NCBI RefSeq assembly: GCF_002128405.1
Contig: NZ_NETJ01000002.1
Span: 806,001 to 870,000 of the forward strand
DNA: 64,000 nt
DNA from: Gottfriedia solisilvae
GTDB lineage: Bacteria > Bacillota > Bacilli > Bacillales > Bacillaceae_G
Direction of reading: 5' to 3'
Shown here in pieces: positions 53,928 to 64,000 of this stretch (its first letter is position 1; each line of letters opens with the position of its first letter). The notes below the pieces were generated by a model. The model did not search any database. It was not told where the DNA came from and saw only the letters and a program-made list of their open reading frames with translations. Both the position numbers and the translations under genes were made by a program.

Positions 53928-54356
53928 ATGAATGCATACGATGAGTATATGAAAGGTATTGTAAAACCAATGAGGGAAGAATTAACTTCAAACGGTTTTA
54001 CTGAATTAACTTCAAGTGAAGAAGTAGAATCATTTATGAATAATTTAGAGGATACAGCTTTTTTCGTAATTAATTCTGTTTGTGGATGTGCTGCTGGATT
54101 AGCAAGACCATCTGCAGTTCAAGCGCTTTTAGACTCAGAAAAAAAGCCAGCACATGCAATGACTGTTTTTGCTGGACAAGATAAAGAAGCAACTTCAACA
54201 CTAAGAGAATACTTAGCTGATTTTGCACCATCTTCACCTTCAATGGCAGTTTTCAAAGGTAAAGAAGTAGTAGGTTTCATCCCAAGAGAACAAATTGAAG
54301 GTTCTAGTCCAGAAGACATTAAAGCAAGAATTCAATCAATATTTAGCCAAATGTAA
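53928..54356 (+). CDS. brxA: Bacilliredoxin BrxA
   Basis: A 142-aa BrxA/BrxB protein with thioredoxin-like fold. The active site is Cys52-Gly-Cys54 in NSVCGCAAGLARPS. It removes bacillithiol from S-bacillithiolated proteins after oxidative stress. The length and the second signature FKGKEVVGFIPREQIEG match YphP. It lies four bases after cvfC, so the pair is an operon, as in B. subtilis ypgR-yphP neighbourhood. Confidence 0.94.
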   Translation: MNAYDEYMKGIVKPMREELTSNGFTELTSSEEVESFMNNLEDTAFFVINSVCGCAAGLARPSAVQALLDSEKKPAHAMTVFAGQDKEATSTLREYLADFAPSSPSMAVFKGKEVVGFIPREQIEGSSPEDIKARIQSIFSQM

Positions 54357-54382
54357 AAAGAGGAATTATCCTCTTTTTTCTT
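54355..54382 (+). terminator. Terminator of cvfC-brxA
   Basis: AAAGAGGA-att-ATCCTCTTTTTT at the brxA stop codon. Confidence 0.85.
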
Positions 54383-54397
54383 AATGTAAGGAGACAT

Positions 54398-55171
54398 ATG
54401 ATCGTAACAACTTGCCTAAGACCAACTTCATTACTAACAAAACAAGCACAGGAAATTGCAACAGATTTGCATAGTAAAACAGTAGCTAGAAAAGAATTTA
54501 GCTTGGAAGAACTATACGATAACTGGAATGAACCAATACTTGTCGTAGGGAAGAAGAGACTAGAATTGTATGAAAATGGACAATCTGCACCATTTTTCTT
54601 CCATCCTAATTCTTCGGTTTTTAGAATTAGAAGACTCTTAAAAGGGGAACATGACCCTTTTTGTGATGCTAGTTTATTATTAAAGGGTGACTCAATACTC
54701 GATTGTACACTAGGGATGGCTTCTGACAGTATTGTAGGGAGTTTTGTGGTAGGCGATTCTGGTGTGGTAGTAGGACTAGAAAAAAGCTCAATTATTGCAT
54801 ATTTGACTTCAAAAGGACTTCAAACAAATCAACAAAATATCTCAGATTGGACGAAAATTACCAATCGAATTACTGTTGAAAATATCGATTATAAAAGTTA
54901 TTTGGCAAAATTAGCAGATGATTCGTTTGATGTTGTATATTTTGACCCGATGTTTGAAACGAATATTGAAGCTTCAAGTGGAATTGCTGGGCTAAAACTG
55001 CTAGCAAACTATGATGATTTAACATATGAAGTCATTGAACAAGCGAAAAGAGTAGCAAGAAAAAGAGTTGTTTTAAAGGATCATTTTAAAAGCGAACGCT
55101 TTAAAAAATATGGATTTACGCAATTAATCAGAAAAACTTCAGAATTTCATTTTGGTTATATTGAAAAATGA
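54398..55171 (+). CDS. ypiP: Class I SAM-dependent methyltransferase (YpiP type)
   Basis: A 257-aa predicted RNA or protein methyltransferase. The SAM-binding glycine loop is degenerate but recognisable in SILDCTLGMASDSIVGSFVVG, and motif IV reads VVYFDPMF (D-P-M-F in place of DPPY). KRVVLKDHF is in the next strand. Its place after brxA matches B. subtilis ypiP. The target is unknown. TAAGGAGA precedes the ATG. Confidence 0.85.
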   Translation: MIVTTCLRPTSLLTKQAQEIATDLHSKTVARKEFSLEELYDNWNEPILVVGKKRLELYENGQSAPFFFHPNSSVFRIRRLLKGEHDPFCDASLLLKGDSILDCTLGMASDSIVGSFVVGDSGVVVGLEKSSIIAYLTSKGLQTNQQNISDWTKITNRITVENIDYKSYLAKLADDSFDVVYFDPMFETNIEASSGIAGLKLLANYDDLTYEVIEQAKRVARKRVVLKDHFKSERFKKYGFTQLIRKTSEFHFGYIEK

Positions 55172-55244
55172 TTAGAAAAAAGCTTTTGAAACCTTTAAAA
55201 TAAATATAGTTCGTCGAAAGTTAAAAATGCTTAGGAGGGTCAAT

Positions 55245-56039
55245 ATGAAGCAATACTTAGAATTATGTAAACATGTACTAGATAATGGAATGACAAAAAC
55301 AGACCGAACTGGAACTGGTACGATTAGTACATTCGGTTATCAAATGCGTTTTAACCTCCAAGAAGGCTTTCCTTTAGTCACTACAAAAAAGGTTCATTTA
55401 AAATCAATTATTCATGAGTTATTATGGTTTTTGAAAGGTGAAACCAATATTCGCTATTTACAAGAAAATGGCGTGAGAATATGGAATGAGTGGGCTGATG
55501 AAAACGGAGAATTAGGCCCAGTCTATGGTCACCAATGGAGATCATGGCAATCGATTGATGGAACAACAACCGACCAAATTTCAGAAGTAATTGAACAAAT
55601 TAAAACGAATCCAGATTCAAGAAGACTAATTGTGTCAGCTTGGAATGTAGGTGAGCTGGATAAAATGGCTTTAGCACCTTGTCATTGTTTCTTTCAATTT
55701 TATGTAAATGATGGCAAGCTTTCATGTCAACTATACCAACGATCTGCGGATATCTTTCTGGGTGTACCATTTAATATTGCTTCTTACGCTCTTTTAACGA
55801 TGATGATTGCGCAAGTATGTGATTTAGAATTAGGTGATTTTGTTCATACATTTGGAGATGCACATATTTACACGAATCACCTTGAACAAATTAATTTACA
55901 ACTAACTAGAGAGCCAAAGAGCTTACCAAAAATGAAGATAAATCCTGAAATCAAAAATATTTTTGATTTTACATTTGAAGATTTTACATTAGAAGATTAT
56001 GATTCTCACCCGGCTATTAAAGGGGTTGTTAGTGTATGA
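55245..56039 (+). CDS. thyA: Thymidylate synthase (ThyA fold)
   Basis: A 264-aa thymidylate synthase that methylates dUMP with methylene-THF. The catalytic Cys146 is in [17 protein letters not shown], the Arg pair in [12 protein letters not shown], and [13 protein letters not shown] are all in place. The 264-aa length equals the E. coli-like ThyA/ThyB form and lacks the insert of longer enzymes. The ATG at 55245 follows TTAGGAGGG. The dfrA gene overlaps its stop by four bases, so the folate cycle enzymes are made together. Confidence 0.96.
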   Translation: MKQYLELCKHVLDNGMTKTDRTGTGTISTFGYQMRFNLQEGFPLVTTKKVHLKSIIHELLWFLKGETNIRYLQENGVRIWNEWADENGELGPVYGHQWRSWQSIDGTTTDQISEVIEQIKTNPDSRRLIVSAWNVGELDKMALAPCHCFFQFYVNDGKLSCQLYQRSADIFLGVPFNIASYALLTMMIAQVCDLELGDFVHTFGDAHIYTNHLEQINLQLTREPKSLPKMKINPEIKNIFDFTFEDFTLEDYDSHPAIKGVVSV

Positions 56040-56524
56040 TTGCTGCAATTGTTGCTATGAGTGAAGGAAATGTCATTGGTATTCATAATGACTTACCTTG
56101 GCATTTACCACAGGAATTGAAGTACTTTAAACAAATAACAACTGGTCATACGATTATCATGGGTAGAAAAACATATGAATCAATTGGACGACCACTTCCA
56201 AATCGTAAAAATGTCGTAGTCACAAGACAGCCAGATTACGCAGTGGAAGGTGTAACAGTTATAAATAATCTAGAAGAATATTTGAACGAACATAAGGAAG
56301 AAGTTCTATTCGTAATTGGTGGGGCAGAATTATTTAAAATGGCTTTTCCCTATTTTGATACATTATATATAACTGAAATTCACCACCATTTTGAAGGTGA
56401 TACTTTCTTTCCTGAGTTCAACAGAAATGAATGGATTATCAAATCAAGATCTGAAGAACAAATTGATGAAAAATCAAAAATAAAGTTTACATATTTTGTT
56501 TATAAAAAACTGTTGACATCTTGA
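56036..56524 (+). CDS. dfrA: Dihydrofolate reductase
   Basis: A 162-aa DHFR that regenerates tetrahydrofolate for thymidylate synthase using NADPH. Motifs are [22 protein letters not shown], the catalytic acid at position 27 (Glu in PQELKYFK), [17 protein letters not shown] and IGGAELFK. It begins in an ATGA overlap with thyA. The last codons hold the -35 box of the azoreductase promoter. Confidence 0.95.
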   Translation: MIAAIVAMSEGNVIGIHNDLPWHLPQELKYFKQITTGHTIIMGRKTYESIGRPLPNRKNVVVTRQPDYAVEGVTVINNLEEYLNEHKEEVLFVIGGAELFKMAFPYFDTLYITEIHHHFEGDTFFPEFNRNEWIIKSRSEEQIDEKSKIKFTYFVYKKLLTS

Positions 56525-56541
56525 ATTAAAGATATTATTAT
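56513..56541 (+). promoter_or_regulatory. azoR promoter with MhqR-like operator in the spacer
   Basis: TTGACA (56513-56518), a 17-bp spacer and TATTAT (56536-56541). The spacer is almost filled by the dyad ATCTTGAATTAAAGAT (56518-56533), resembling the MhqR box. The -35 lies inside the end of dfrA. Confidence 0.7.
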
Positions 56542-56547
56542 GAAGAT

Positions 56548-56574
56548 GAGGGATTTAAACATCCCTTAATTTTC
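56548..56574 (+). terminator. Short hairpin between dfrA and azoR
   Basis: AGGGAT-ttaaac-ATCCCT followed by TAATTTT. It may end the thyA-dfrA transcript. It also lies at the predicted 5' end of the azoR message. Confidence 0.5.
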
Positions 56575-56581
56575 TGTAATA

Positions 56582-56599
56582 TATCTCGAATTAAAGATA
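56582..56599 (+). promoter_or_regulatory. Second MhqR-like operator upstream of azoR
   Basis: TATCTCGAATTAAAGATA is a near-repeat of the first operator, 64 bp downstream of it and about 25 bp before the azoR start. The left half TATCTCGAATT equals the MhqR consensus half-site as I recall it. Confidence 0.6.
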
Positions 56600-56623
56600 A
56601 ACGAAACTGAGAGGAAGAATAAT

Positions 56624-57280
56624 ATGACAAAATTACTTTACATTACTGCAAATCCAAATGCGATTGAAAATTCATTTGGTCTATCTGTTGGGGAAGCATT
56701 CATTAACGAATACAAACAAGCGAATCCTACACATGAGGTTGTTCACTTTGACTTATTTAAAGAAAATGTTCCAATGATTGATGGATCTGTTTTAGATGCA
56801 TGGGGTAAATTAGGAAGCGGTACTTCTTTTGAAGATCTAAGTGCTGAACAGCAAGCAAAGATTGCGGCAATGGGGAAAAATCTTGAATTATTCTCACAAG
56901 CTGACGAATATGTATTCGTAACACCATTATGGAACTTTAGTTTCCCAGCTGTTGTGAAAAACTTTATCGACAACTTTACTGTTGCTGGCCAAACTTTTAA
57001 ATATACTGAAAATGGTCCAATCGGATTATTAGAAAACAAAAAAGCATTACACATTCAAGCTAGTGGTGGTGTTTATTCAGAAGGTCCTGGAGCAGCAATC
57101 GACTTCAGTAGCTCATTCTTAAAAAATGCTTTAAACTTCGTTGGTGTGTCTGATGTAACAACTCTTTTCGTAGAAGGAATGGCAGCTATGCCAGACAAAG
57201 CAGCTGATATTAAAGCTGACGCAATCGAAAAAGCTAAAGTATTAGCAAGAGAATTTAGTTCAGTTAAAGTTTCAAACTAA
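56624..57280 (+). CDS. azoR: FMN-dependent NADH:quinone oxidoreductase / azoreductase
   Basis: A 218-aa flavodoxin-fold enzyme that reduces quinones and azo compounds by two electrons. Motifs: KLLYITANPNAIENSFGLSV at the FMN phosphate loop, FVTPLWNFSFPAVVKNFID over the flavin, and IQASGGVYSEGPG. B. subtilis AzoR2 (YvaB) is controlled by the quinone-responsive repressor MhqR; two MhqR-like boxes lie upstream here. GAGAGGAAG precedes the ATG. Confidence 0.93.
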   Translation: MTKLLYITANPNAIENSFGLSVGEAFINEYKQANPTHEVVHFDLFKENVPMIDGSVLDAWGKLGSGTSFEDLSAEQQAKIAAMGKNLELFSQADEYVFVTPLWNFSFPAVVKNFIDNFTVAGQTFKYTENGPIGLLENKKALHIQASGGVYSEGPGAAIDFSSSFLKNALNFVGVSDVTTLFVEGMAAMPDKAADIKADAIEKAKVLAREFSSVKVSN

Positions 57281-57296
57281 AGATAATTTAATTAAA

Positions 57297-57330
57297 GGGA
57301 ATTGGCTGGAAAAGCCGATTCCTTTTTTTA
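57297..57330 (+). terminator. Terminator of azoR
   Basis: GGAATtGGCT-ggaaa-AGCCgATTCC followed by T7. Confidence 0.9.
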
Positions 57331-57427
57331 TTTTTATTACGTAAATTCAGTATAAAATGGTAAATACTTTTCAAGTATAAGTACATTTTGTATAATAATT
57401 AACATATTCAATTTACGGAGGAATCAT

Positions 57428-58135
57428 ATGTTTCGCACATTATATGCTGCAACGCGTATCGTCGCTGGTGTTATAGAGGCTAAGCTTAAATTACCGGCAG
57501 TTAAAAAATTACCAAAAGAGTTACCTGTACATGAAAGAGATCGAAAAATGCACCAATTCCCTGATTATTTTGGAAAAATGATGATCGGATGCACAGGGAG
57601 TAAAGTTACGGTTGAAGGATTAGAAAATATCCCAAAGGACCAGTCAGTTTTATTCGTAAGTAATCATCAGAGTAATTTCGATATTCCTTTACTATTAGGG
57701 TATTTAAACAAACCGATCGGCTTTATTGCAAAAATGGAAATAACTAAATTACCAATCGTTCCAGGTTGGATGGAACAAATGCATTGCGTTTTTATGGATA
57801 GAAGTGATCGTAGACAATCATTAATGGCAATAAAAGACGGTGTAGAAAAACTGAAAAATGGCCATTCATTAGTCATTTTCCCTGAAGGTACAAGAAGTAA
57901 AGGGAGTCAAATGGGTGAATTTAAATCAGGTAGCCTTCATTTAGCTACAAAATCAGGTGTTCCTGTTATCCCTATAAGAATCGAAGGCACTTACAATATT
58001 TTAGAGGCAAATGGTAATAGAATCAAACCCGCTAATGTTACTTTGAAAGTATTCCCACCTGTTTATCCTGAACAAATCGGTATGACAGATGCAAAGGAAC
58101 TAACAAACTACATTAAAGATATAATCGAACAATAA
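57428..58135 (+). CDS. 1-acyl-sn-glycerol-3-phosphate acyltransferase (PlsC-like)
   Basis: A 235-aa membrane-associated acyltransferase. The HX4D motif is His80-QSNF-Asp85 (VSNHQSNFDIP), FMDRSDRR follows, and FPEGTRSKGS at 151-160 holds the substrate phosphate. It acylates lysophosphatidic acid in phospholipid synthesis. ACGGAGGAATC precedes the ATG. Bacilli often carry several such paralogues; this one lies downstream of dfrA. Confidence 0.9.
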   Translation: MFRTLYAATRIVAGVIEAKLKLPAVKKLPKELPVHERDRKMHQFPDYFGKMMIGCTGSKVTVEGLENIPKDQSVLFVSNHQSNFDIPLLLGYLNKPIGFIAKMEITKLPIVPGWMEQMHCVFMDRSDRRQSLMAIKDGVEKLKNGHSLVIFPEGTRSKGSQMGEFKSGSLHLATKSGVPVIPIRIEGTYNILEANGNRIKPANVTLKVFPPVYPEQIGMTDAKELTNYIKDIIEQ

Positions 58136-58240
58136 TTAATAATACCTATATTTACTTTTTGTTCGCTTGAGTGAAAAACTTTAAAGTAAAAACTTTTTTC
58201 AATAGATTTAGCAATATAGCTAAAATTTTGATTTAAGAAA

Positions 58241-58276
58241 TAAAGGCATTGCCAACTGGCAATGCCTTTTATTTTT
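58241..58276. terminator. Terminator between plsC-like gene and rph
   Basis: AAAGGCATTGCC-aact-GGCAATGCCTTTT, a perfect 12-bp stem. Confidence 0.92.
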
Positions 58277-58361
58277 GATACTCAGTTCTTTTAATAGAAA
58301 CATATACAGCCTTCGAATACATTGGAACGGTGCTACTAATGTAACTGCATTTTCTTAGCAT

Positions 58362-60970
<2,609 letters not shown>

Positions 60971-61020
60971 TCAACATCTCTCCTAACCATTAATGTTCTA
61001 TTGATTTTAGCAGTAGAAAA

Positions 61021-61334
61021 TGAGAATAAACAGTCTATATTAACTTTTTTTTACATGGTATAATTAACTTAGGAAGAGAAATTAAAACTTAGTTAGACCA
61101 TACCAAAATTCCCCGATTTTAGAGTCGGGATCGAAACTATTTAATGCTTGAAGTTCTTACTGCTAAGTTAGTAAAAAATGCAGTGAAAATAGTTGAAAAG
61201 CGAATTTCGTTTATCAAATTATTACAAGATTGGACATCGCCAATTCATAGTCAATTTTCTCGCTACATACTTGATATTGAAAAGTAAAAAATAAGGAGAT
61301 GCTAATTCAACTGGGAATAGCATCTCCTAAATTA
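61021..61334 (+). other. Gap with a 47-codon remnant and terminator
   Basis: An open frame 61144-61287 (MLEVLTAKLVKNAVKIVEKR at its start) has no ribosome site, but it ends a few bases before a perfect 11-bp hairpin AGGAGATGCTA/TAGCATCTCCT (61291-61331). A hairpin CCCGA/TCGGG lies upstream near 61113. The most likely reading is the 3' end of a decayed gene. I do not recognise its family. Confidence 0.4.
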
Positions 61335-61432
61335 TTTATATTATCTACTTATAAAAGGAACCCATTTATTTAATAATGAAGTTTTTTTTGATACTTTTTT
61401 AAAAGGATTGCTTCTAGAAAAAATAAAGACAA

Positions 61433-61565
61433 AAGTTGATTGCAATGAAAGGTGCGAGATCCTGTGGTAGATGCGGAAAAGCTGAGACCCCGCAGGCTAG
61501 CCAAGGAGGCTCAGCTTTCGCCCCACGGAAAAGGAGCATACTGGAGTTGTAATTCGCAACAAAAT
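61433..61565 (+). repeat. Dispersed repeat family B, copy 3
   Basis: The fullest copy: GTTGATTGCAATGAAAGG at the left, GCTGAGACCCCGCAGGCTAG in the middle, GGAGGCTCAGC, CCCCACGGAAAAGGAGCATA and a right end ...GTAATTCGCAAC. Ends are loosely inverted (GTTG/CAAC). Non-coding. It sits between the gene remnant and the haemolysin III gene end. Confidence 0.7.
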
Positions 61566-61581
61566 ACGAAAACTGCCTCTT

Positions 61582-62208
61582 TTAAACTACAAACTTAAAG
61601 ACACATATATACATCGATGCACTTCCTAATAAGACAAAAAGATGCCAAATTGCATGACTATAAGGTATTTTTTTTGCGAGAAAAAAGATAGAACCTACCG
61701 AATATAATAATCCACCTAATAATAAATAGAAAAATCCATCACCTGTTATCCCATAATAAATTGGTTTAATTGCAAATATGATGAGCCAGCCCATTATTAA
61801 GTAGACGATTGTTGACATTAATTCAAATCGATTAACAAAAATAAATTTAAAAAAGACACCTGATACAGCCAATGTCCAAATGATTGTAAATAAGGTCCAG
61901 CCTATCGTACCTCTCAATGTAACTAGTAAAAAAGGCGTATATGTGCCAGCGATTAATAAATAAATAGCGGAGTGGTCTAATATAGTAAAAATTCTTACCA
62001 TATTAGGATGACGAATGCTATGAAGAAGTGTAGAACAAATATAGAGTAAAAGCATAGTTGCCCCAAAAATTGTAAAGGAAACAATATGCCAAGCACTTCC
62101 ATAATTAATTGCTTTTATGATTAATAAAATCAAAGCGGGAATACTTAATATTGCGCCAATACCATGAGTGATTGCATTTGCTATTTCTTCTTTCAGTTCT
62201 CTCTTCAT
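61582..62208 (-). CDS. yplQ: Haemolysin III-family (PAQR-like) membrane protein
   Basis: A 208-aa seven-helix membrane protein. Signatures: EEIANAITHGIGAILSIPAL, the STLLHSIRHPNM segment with the conserved Ser and His, LDHSAIYLLIAGTYTPF, and IPYSHAIWHLFVLLGSA near the end; these supply the zinc site of the CREST/PAQR superfamily. Despite the name, a haemolytic role is not established for most members. The ATG at 62208 follows AGGAGG; an in-frame ATG at 62259 has no site. Name by position after the thyA-dfrA region of B. subtilis. Confidence 0.87.
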   Translation of the reverse strand: MKRELKEEIANAITHGIGAILSIPALILLIIKAINYGSAWHIVSFTIFGATMLLLYICSTLLHSIRHPNMVRIFTILDHSAIYLLIAGTYTPFLLVTLRGTIGWTLFTIIWTLAVSGVFFKFIFVNRFELMSTIVYLIMGWLIIFAIKPIYYGITGDGFFYLLLGGLLYSVGSIFFLAKKIPYSHAIWHLFVLLGSASMYICVFKFVV

Positions 62209-62352
62209 AAAATAGCCTCCTATAACAAATGTGATAAAAAGTTTCTTCAAATAAGCCATGGTTCCTAGTAGTTGTCCGATTGAATATCTAACATTTTATC
62301 ATTTAAATATGATAACCTAAAATCAAACGATTATAACAAATTGGAGGATGCT

Positions 62353-63522
62353 ATGATTCTAATAAAAAATGGTGAAGTGTACTCACCGACAGCAAAAGGC
62401 GAGCAAGATATTTTAGTTTCCAATGATAAAATTGCATTTATACAAAAAAGTTTAGCACTTGAAAATACATCATTGCCTATACAAATATTGGATGCATCAA
62501 ATTGTTATATTGTGCCTGGCTTTATCGATTCACATGTTCATTTAATAGGTGGAGGCGGTGAAGGTGGATTTAAAACTAGAACACCAGAGCTATTACTTTC
62601 AGATTGTATTAAAAGTGGGATTACGACCGTAATTGGCGTTCTTGGAACCGATGGGACAACCCGAACAATGCCCAGTCTTTTAGCGAAATGTCGAGCTTTA
62701 GAAGAGGAAGGTATTACTTCATATGTTTATACTGGATCTTACCAAACACCTGTGAAAACACTTTTCTCTAAAATTGAGGAAGATATTATATTAATTGACA
62801 AAATAATAGGGGTAGGAGAAATAGCTATTTCTGATCATAGATCATCGCAGCCTACGAAACATGAATTGGCTAGAATAGCAGCTGAGGCGCGAAATGGGGG
62901 CTTACTATCTGGTAAATCAGGGGTCGTAAATTTACATATTGGAGATAGTAAATCAATGCTTTCTATGATTGAAGAGATCATTGACGAAACTGAATTACCA
63001 ATTACTCAGTTTTATCCAACACATATTAATCGAAATAGCTACCTATTTGAAGCTGGTATTCATTATGCCAAAAAAGGTGGTTACGTTGATTTTACAACGA
63101 GTACAATTCCACACTTCATTGAAAATGGAGAAGTAAAATGCAGCGTTGGATTAAAACGTATGTTGAATAGTGGTGTAAATATTGAACAAATAACATTTAC
63201 TTCAGATGGCCAAGCGAGCCTACCAGATTTTGATGAAAATGGTGTATTACGCGGCATGAAGATTGGTAGGGTAAATAGTTTATATCAAGAGGTAAAAGAC
63301 GCTATTATTAACGAAGGAATCCCAATAGAGGAAGCGTTAAAGGTAATTACGAGTAATCCGGCTAGAATTTTAAAATTACATAATAAAGGACATATCAGTG
63401 AAGGTTATGATGCTGATCTTGTCTTTCTAAATAAAAAGACTTTAGAAATTGAAACAGTTATTTCAAAAGGTAGAGTCATGCTACAAAATGGGGAATTATT
63501 AGTAAAAGGAACATTTGAATAA
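62353..63522 (+). CDS. iadA: Isoaspartyl dipeptidase (beta-aspartyl-peptidase)
   Basis: A 389-aa amidohydrolase that cuts isoaspartyl dipeptides from damaged proteins. The binuclear zinc site is clear: GFIDSHVHLIGGGGEGGF (HxH), LHIGDSKSML and YPTHINRN supply further His ligands, and FTSDGQASLP the catalytic Asp. The GEIAISDHRSSQP stretch is typical of IadA. Length matches the E. coli enzyme (390). I start at the ATG at 62353, seven bases after GGAGG. Confidence 0.94.
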   Translation: MILIKNGEVYSPTAKGEQDILVSNDKIAFIQKSLALENTSLPIQILDASNCYIVPGFIDSHVHLIGGGGEGGFKTRTPELLLSDCIKSGITTVIGVLGTDGTTRTMPSLLAKCRALEEEGITSYVYTGSYQTPVKTLFSKIEEDIILIDKIIGVGEIAISDHRSSQPTKHELARIAAEARNGGLLSGKSGVVNLHIGDSKSMLSMIEEIIDETELPITQFYPTHINRNSYLFEAGIHYAKKGGYVDFTTSTIPHFIENGEVKCSVGLKRMLNSGVNIEQITFTSDGQASLPDFDENGVLRGMKIGRVNSLYQEVKDAIINEGIPIEEALKVITSNPARILKLHNKGHISEGYDADLVFLNKKTLEIETVISKGRVMLQNGELLVKGTFE

Positions 63523-63533
63523 CCAAATAATTA

Positions 63534-63586
63534 AGTAGGAAACTGAGACTTCGTATAACAGGTCACTGATTCCTACTATTTTTTTA
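63534..63586 (+). terminator. Terminator of iadA
   Basis: AGTAGGAA pairs with TTCCTACT across a 28-nt loop and is followed by T7. Confidence 0.7.
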
Positions 63587-63645
63587 CATAAAACATGATT
63601 TCGTATTCATACTATAAATATTACGAAAAAATGAGGTGAAAGGTA

Positions 63646-64000
63646 TTGAATAGATGGAGGACTGCATTGGTAGTAATAACTTTATTTGCAGTCACTATCT
63701 CTGCATGTGATGTTAAAAATACTTCAAAAGAAAAATATAAGATAGGATTTGTTTCAAACACTTATGGAATAGATGATCAATATTTCAATCAAGCATTTAT
63801 GGAAGAAGGTTTAAGCAAATTTGCAAAAGAAGAAAATATATATGTAAAAAAAGAATACCAAAAAATTGATTCTACAAGTGAATATAAACTTGAAAAAAAT
63901 TTGAGAAAATTAGTGAAAAAAGACTATCAACTAATTTTTGGAACAGGCTATAACATAGATTATGCGGTAAACAACGTTTCTAAAAAATATAAGCATACCA
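63646..64000 (+). CDS. BMP-family substrate-binding lipoprotein (Med-like), 5' part
   Basis: The first 118 codons of a lipoprotein; the gene runs off the right edge. The signal peptide MNRWRTALVVITLFAVTISAC ends in a lipobox with Cys at residue 21. The mature part begins YKIGFVSNTYGIDDQYFNQAFMEEG, matching the start of BMP/Med-type periplasmic-binding domains (nucleoside-binding PnrA family and the competence regulator Med). The start is TTG at 63646 with GAGGTGAAAGG upstream. Whether it is a transporter part or Med-like cannot be told. Confidence 0.75.
   Translation, partial: MNRWRTALVVITLFAVTISACDVKNTSKEKYKIGFVSNTYGIDDQYFNQAFMEEGLSKFAKEENIYVKKEYQKIDSTSEYKLEKNLRKLVKKDYQLIFGTGYNIDYAVNNVSKKYKHT

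Noticed and set aside
61105-61135. Rifamycin-associated element upstream of rph
   Set aside because: A CCCGA/TCGGG hairpin is present but it does not match the 19-bp GC-rich palindrome reported for rph genes.

Overview
The window is about 64 kb of AT-rich chromosome from an endospore-forming Bacillaceae bacterium. The evidence is strong Gram-positive ribosome binding sites, TTG and GTG starts, U-tailed terminators after many units, a SpoIIP paralogue, CotF-type coat genes, and a backbone of genes in an order recalling the Bacillus subtilis ypwA-yplQ segment (M32 peptidase, bpsA-bpsB, dynA, ypdQ, ypeP-ypeQ, ypzA, cspD, bsaA, ypgQ, cvfC/ypgR, brxA/yphP, ypiP, thyA-dfrA, yplQ). The genus cannot be fixed from this sequence alone. 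I see no prophage, CRISPR array, rRNA or tRNA.

Layout. 1-8.9 kb: the start of an NmrA-like gene, then two paralogous M32 carboxypeptidases that flank a DHFR-like reductase, an intracellular subtilisin, an isochorismatase, a decayed spore-coat/alcohol-dehydrogenase cluster (4.7-5.5 kb), and an ArsR-AHSA1-AHSA1 operon with a palindrome over its promoter. 9-15.5 kb: alkylpyrone synthesis (bpsA-bpsB), a tiny membrane ORF, the double dynamin DynA and a sulfurtransferase. 15.5-20 kb: a 6S RNA gene, an EamA exporter, two RNase H-like genes, the YpeQ zinc-finger protein, YpzA, a VOC protein and a cold-shock protein. 20-27.5 kb: topoisomerase III, a YkvI permease, an MFS exporter, an orphan zinc-binding lipoprotein and phosphatidylserine synthase. 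27.5-36 kb: two orphan OppA-type lipoproteins, DedA, CorA, and a YcgR-YcgQ pair. 36-42.5 kb: a Cys/Arg-Asp-rich small protein, SpoIIP, an SH3-amidase and a chemoreceptor. 42.6-56.5 kb: hypothetical genes, fhs, a YfmL-like helicase, an MBL protein, bsaA, ypgQ-yfmR, an Ssb, cvfC-brxA, ypiP and thyA-dfrA. 56.5-64 kb: an azoreductase with two MhqR-like operators, a PlsC-like acyltransferase, a frameshifted rifampicin phosphotransferase, a haemolysin III protein, iadA and the start of a BMP-type lipoprotein.

Most genes are housekeeping or stress genes in short operons closed by strong terminators. The less ordinary content is non-coding. There are two dispersed repeat families. One is a ~130 bp element with terminal inverted repeats whose two copies have different but still complementary arms and both sit between duplicated terminator sequences. 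The other is present in three decayed copies. There are also several dyad operators placed on recognisable promoters.
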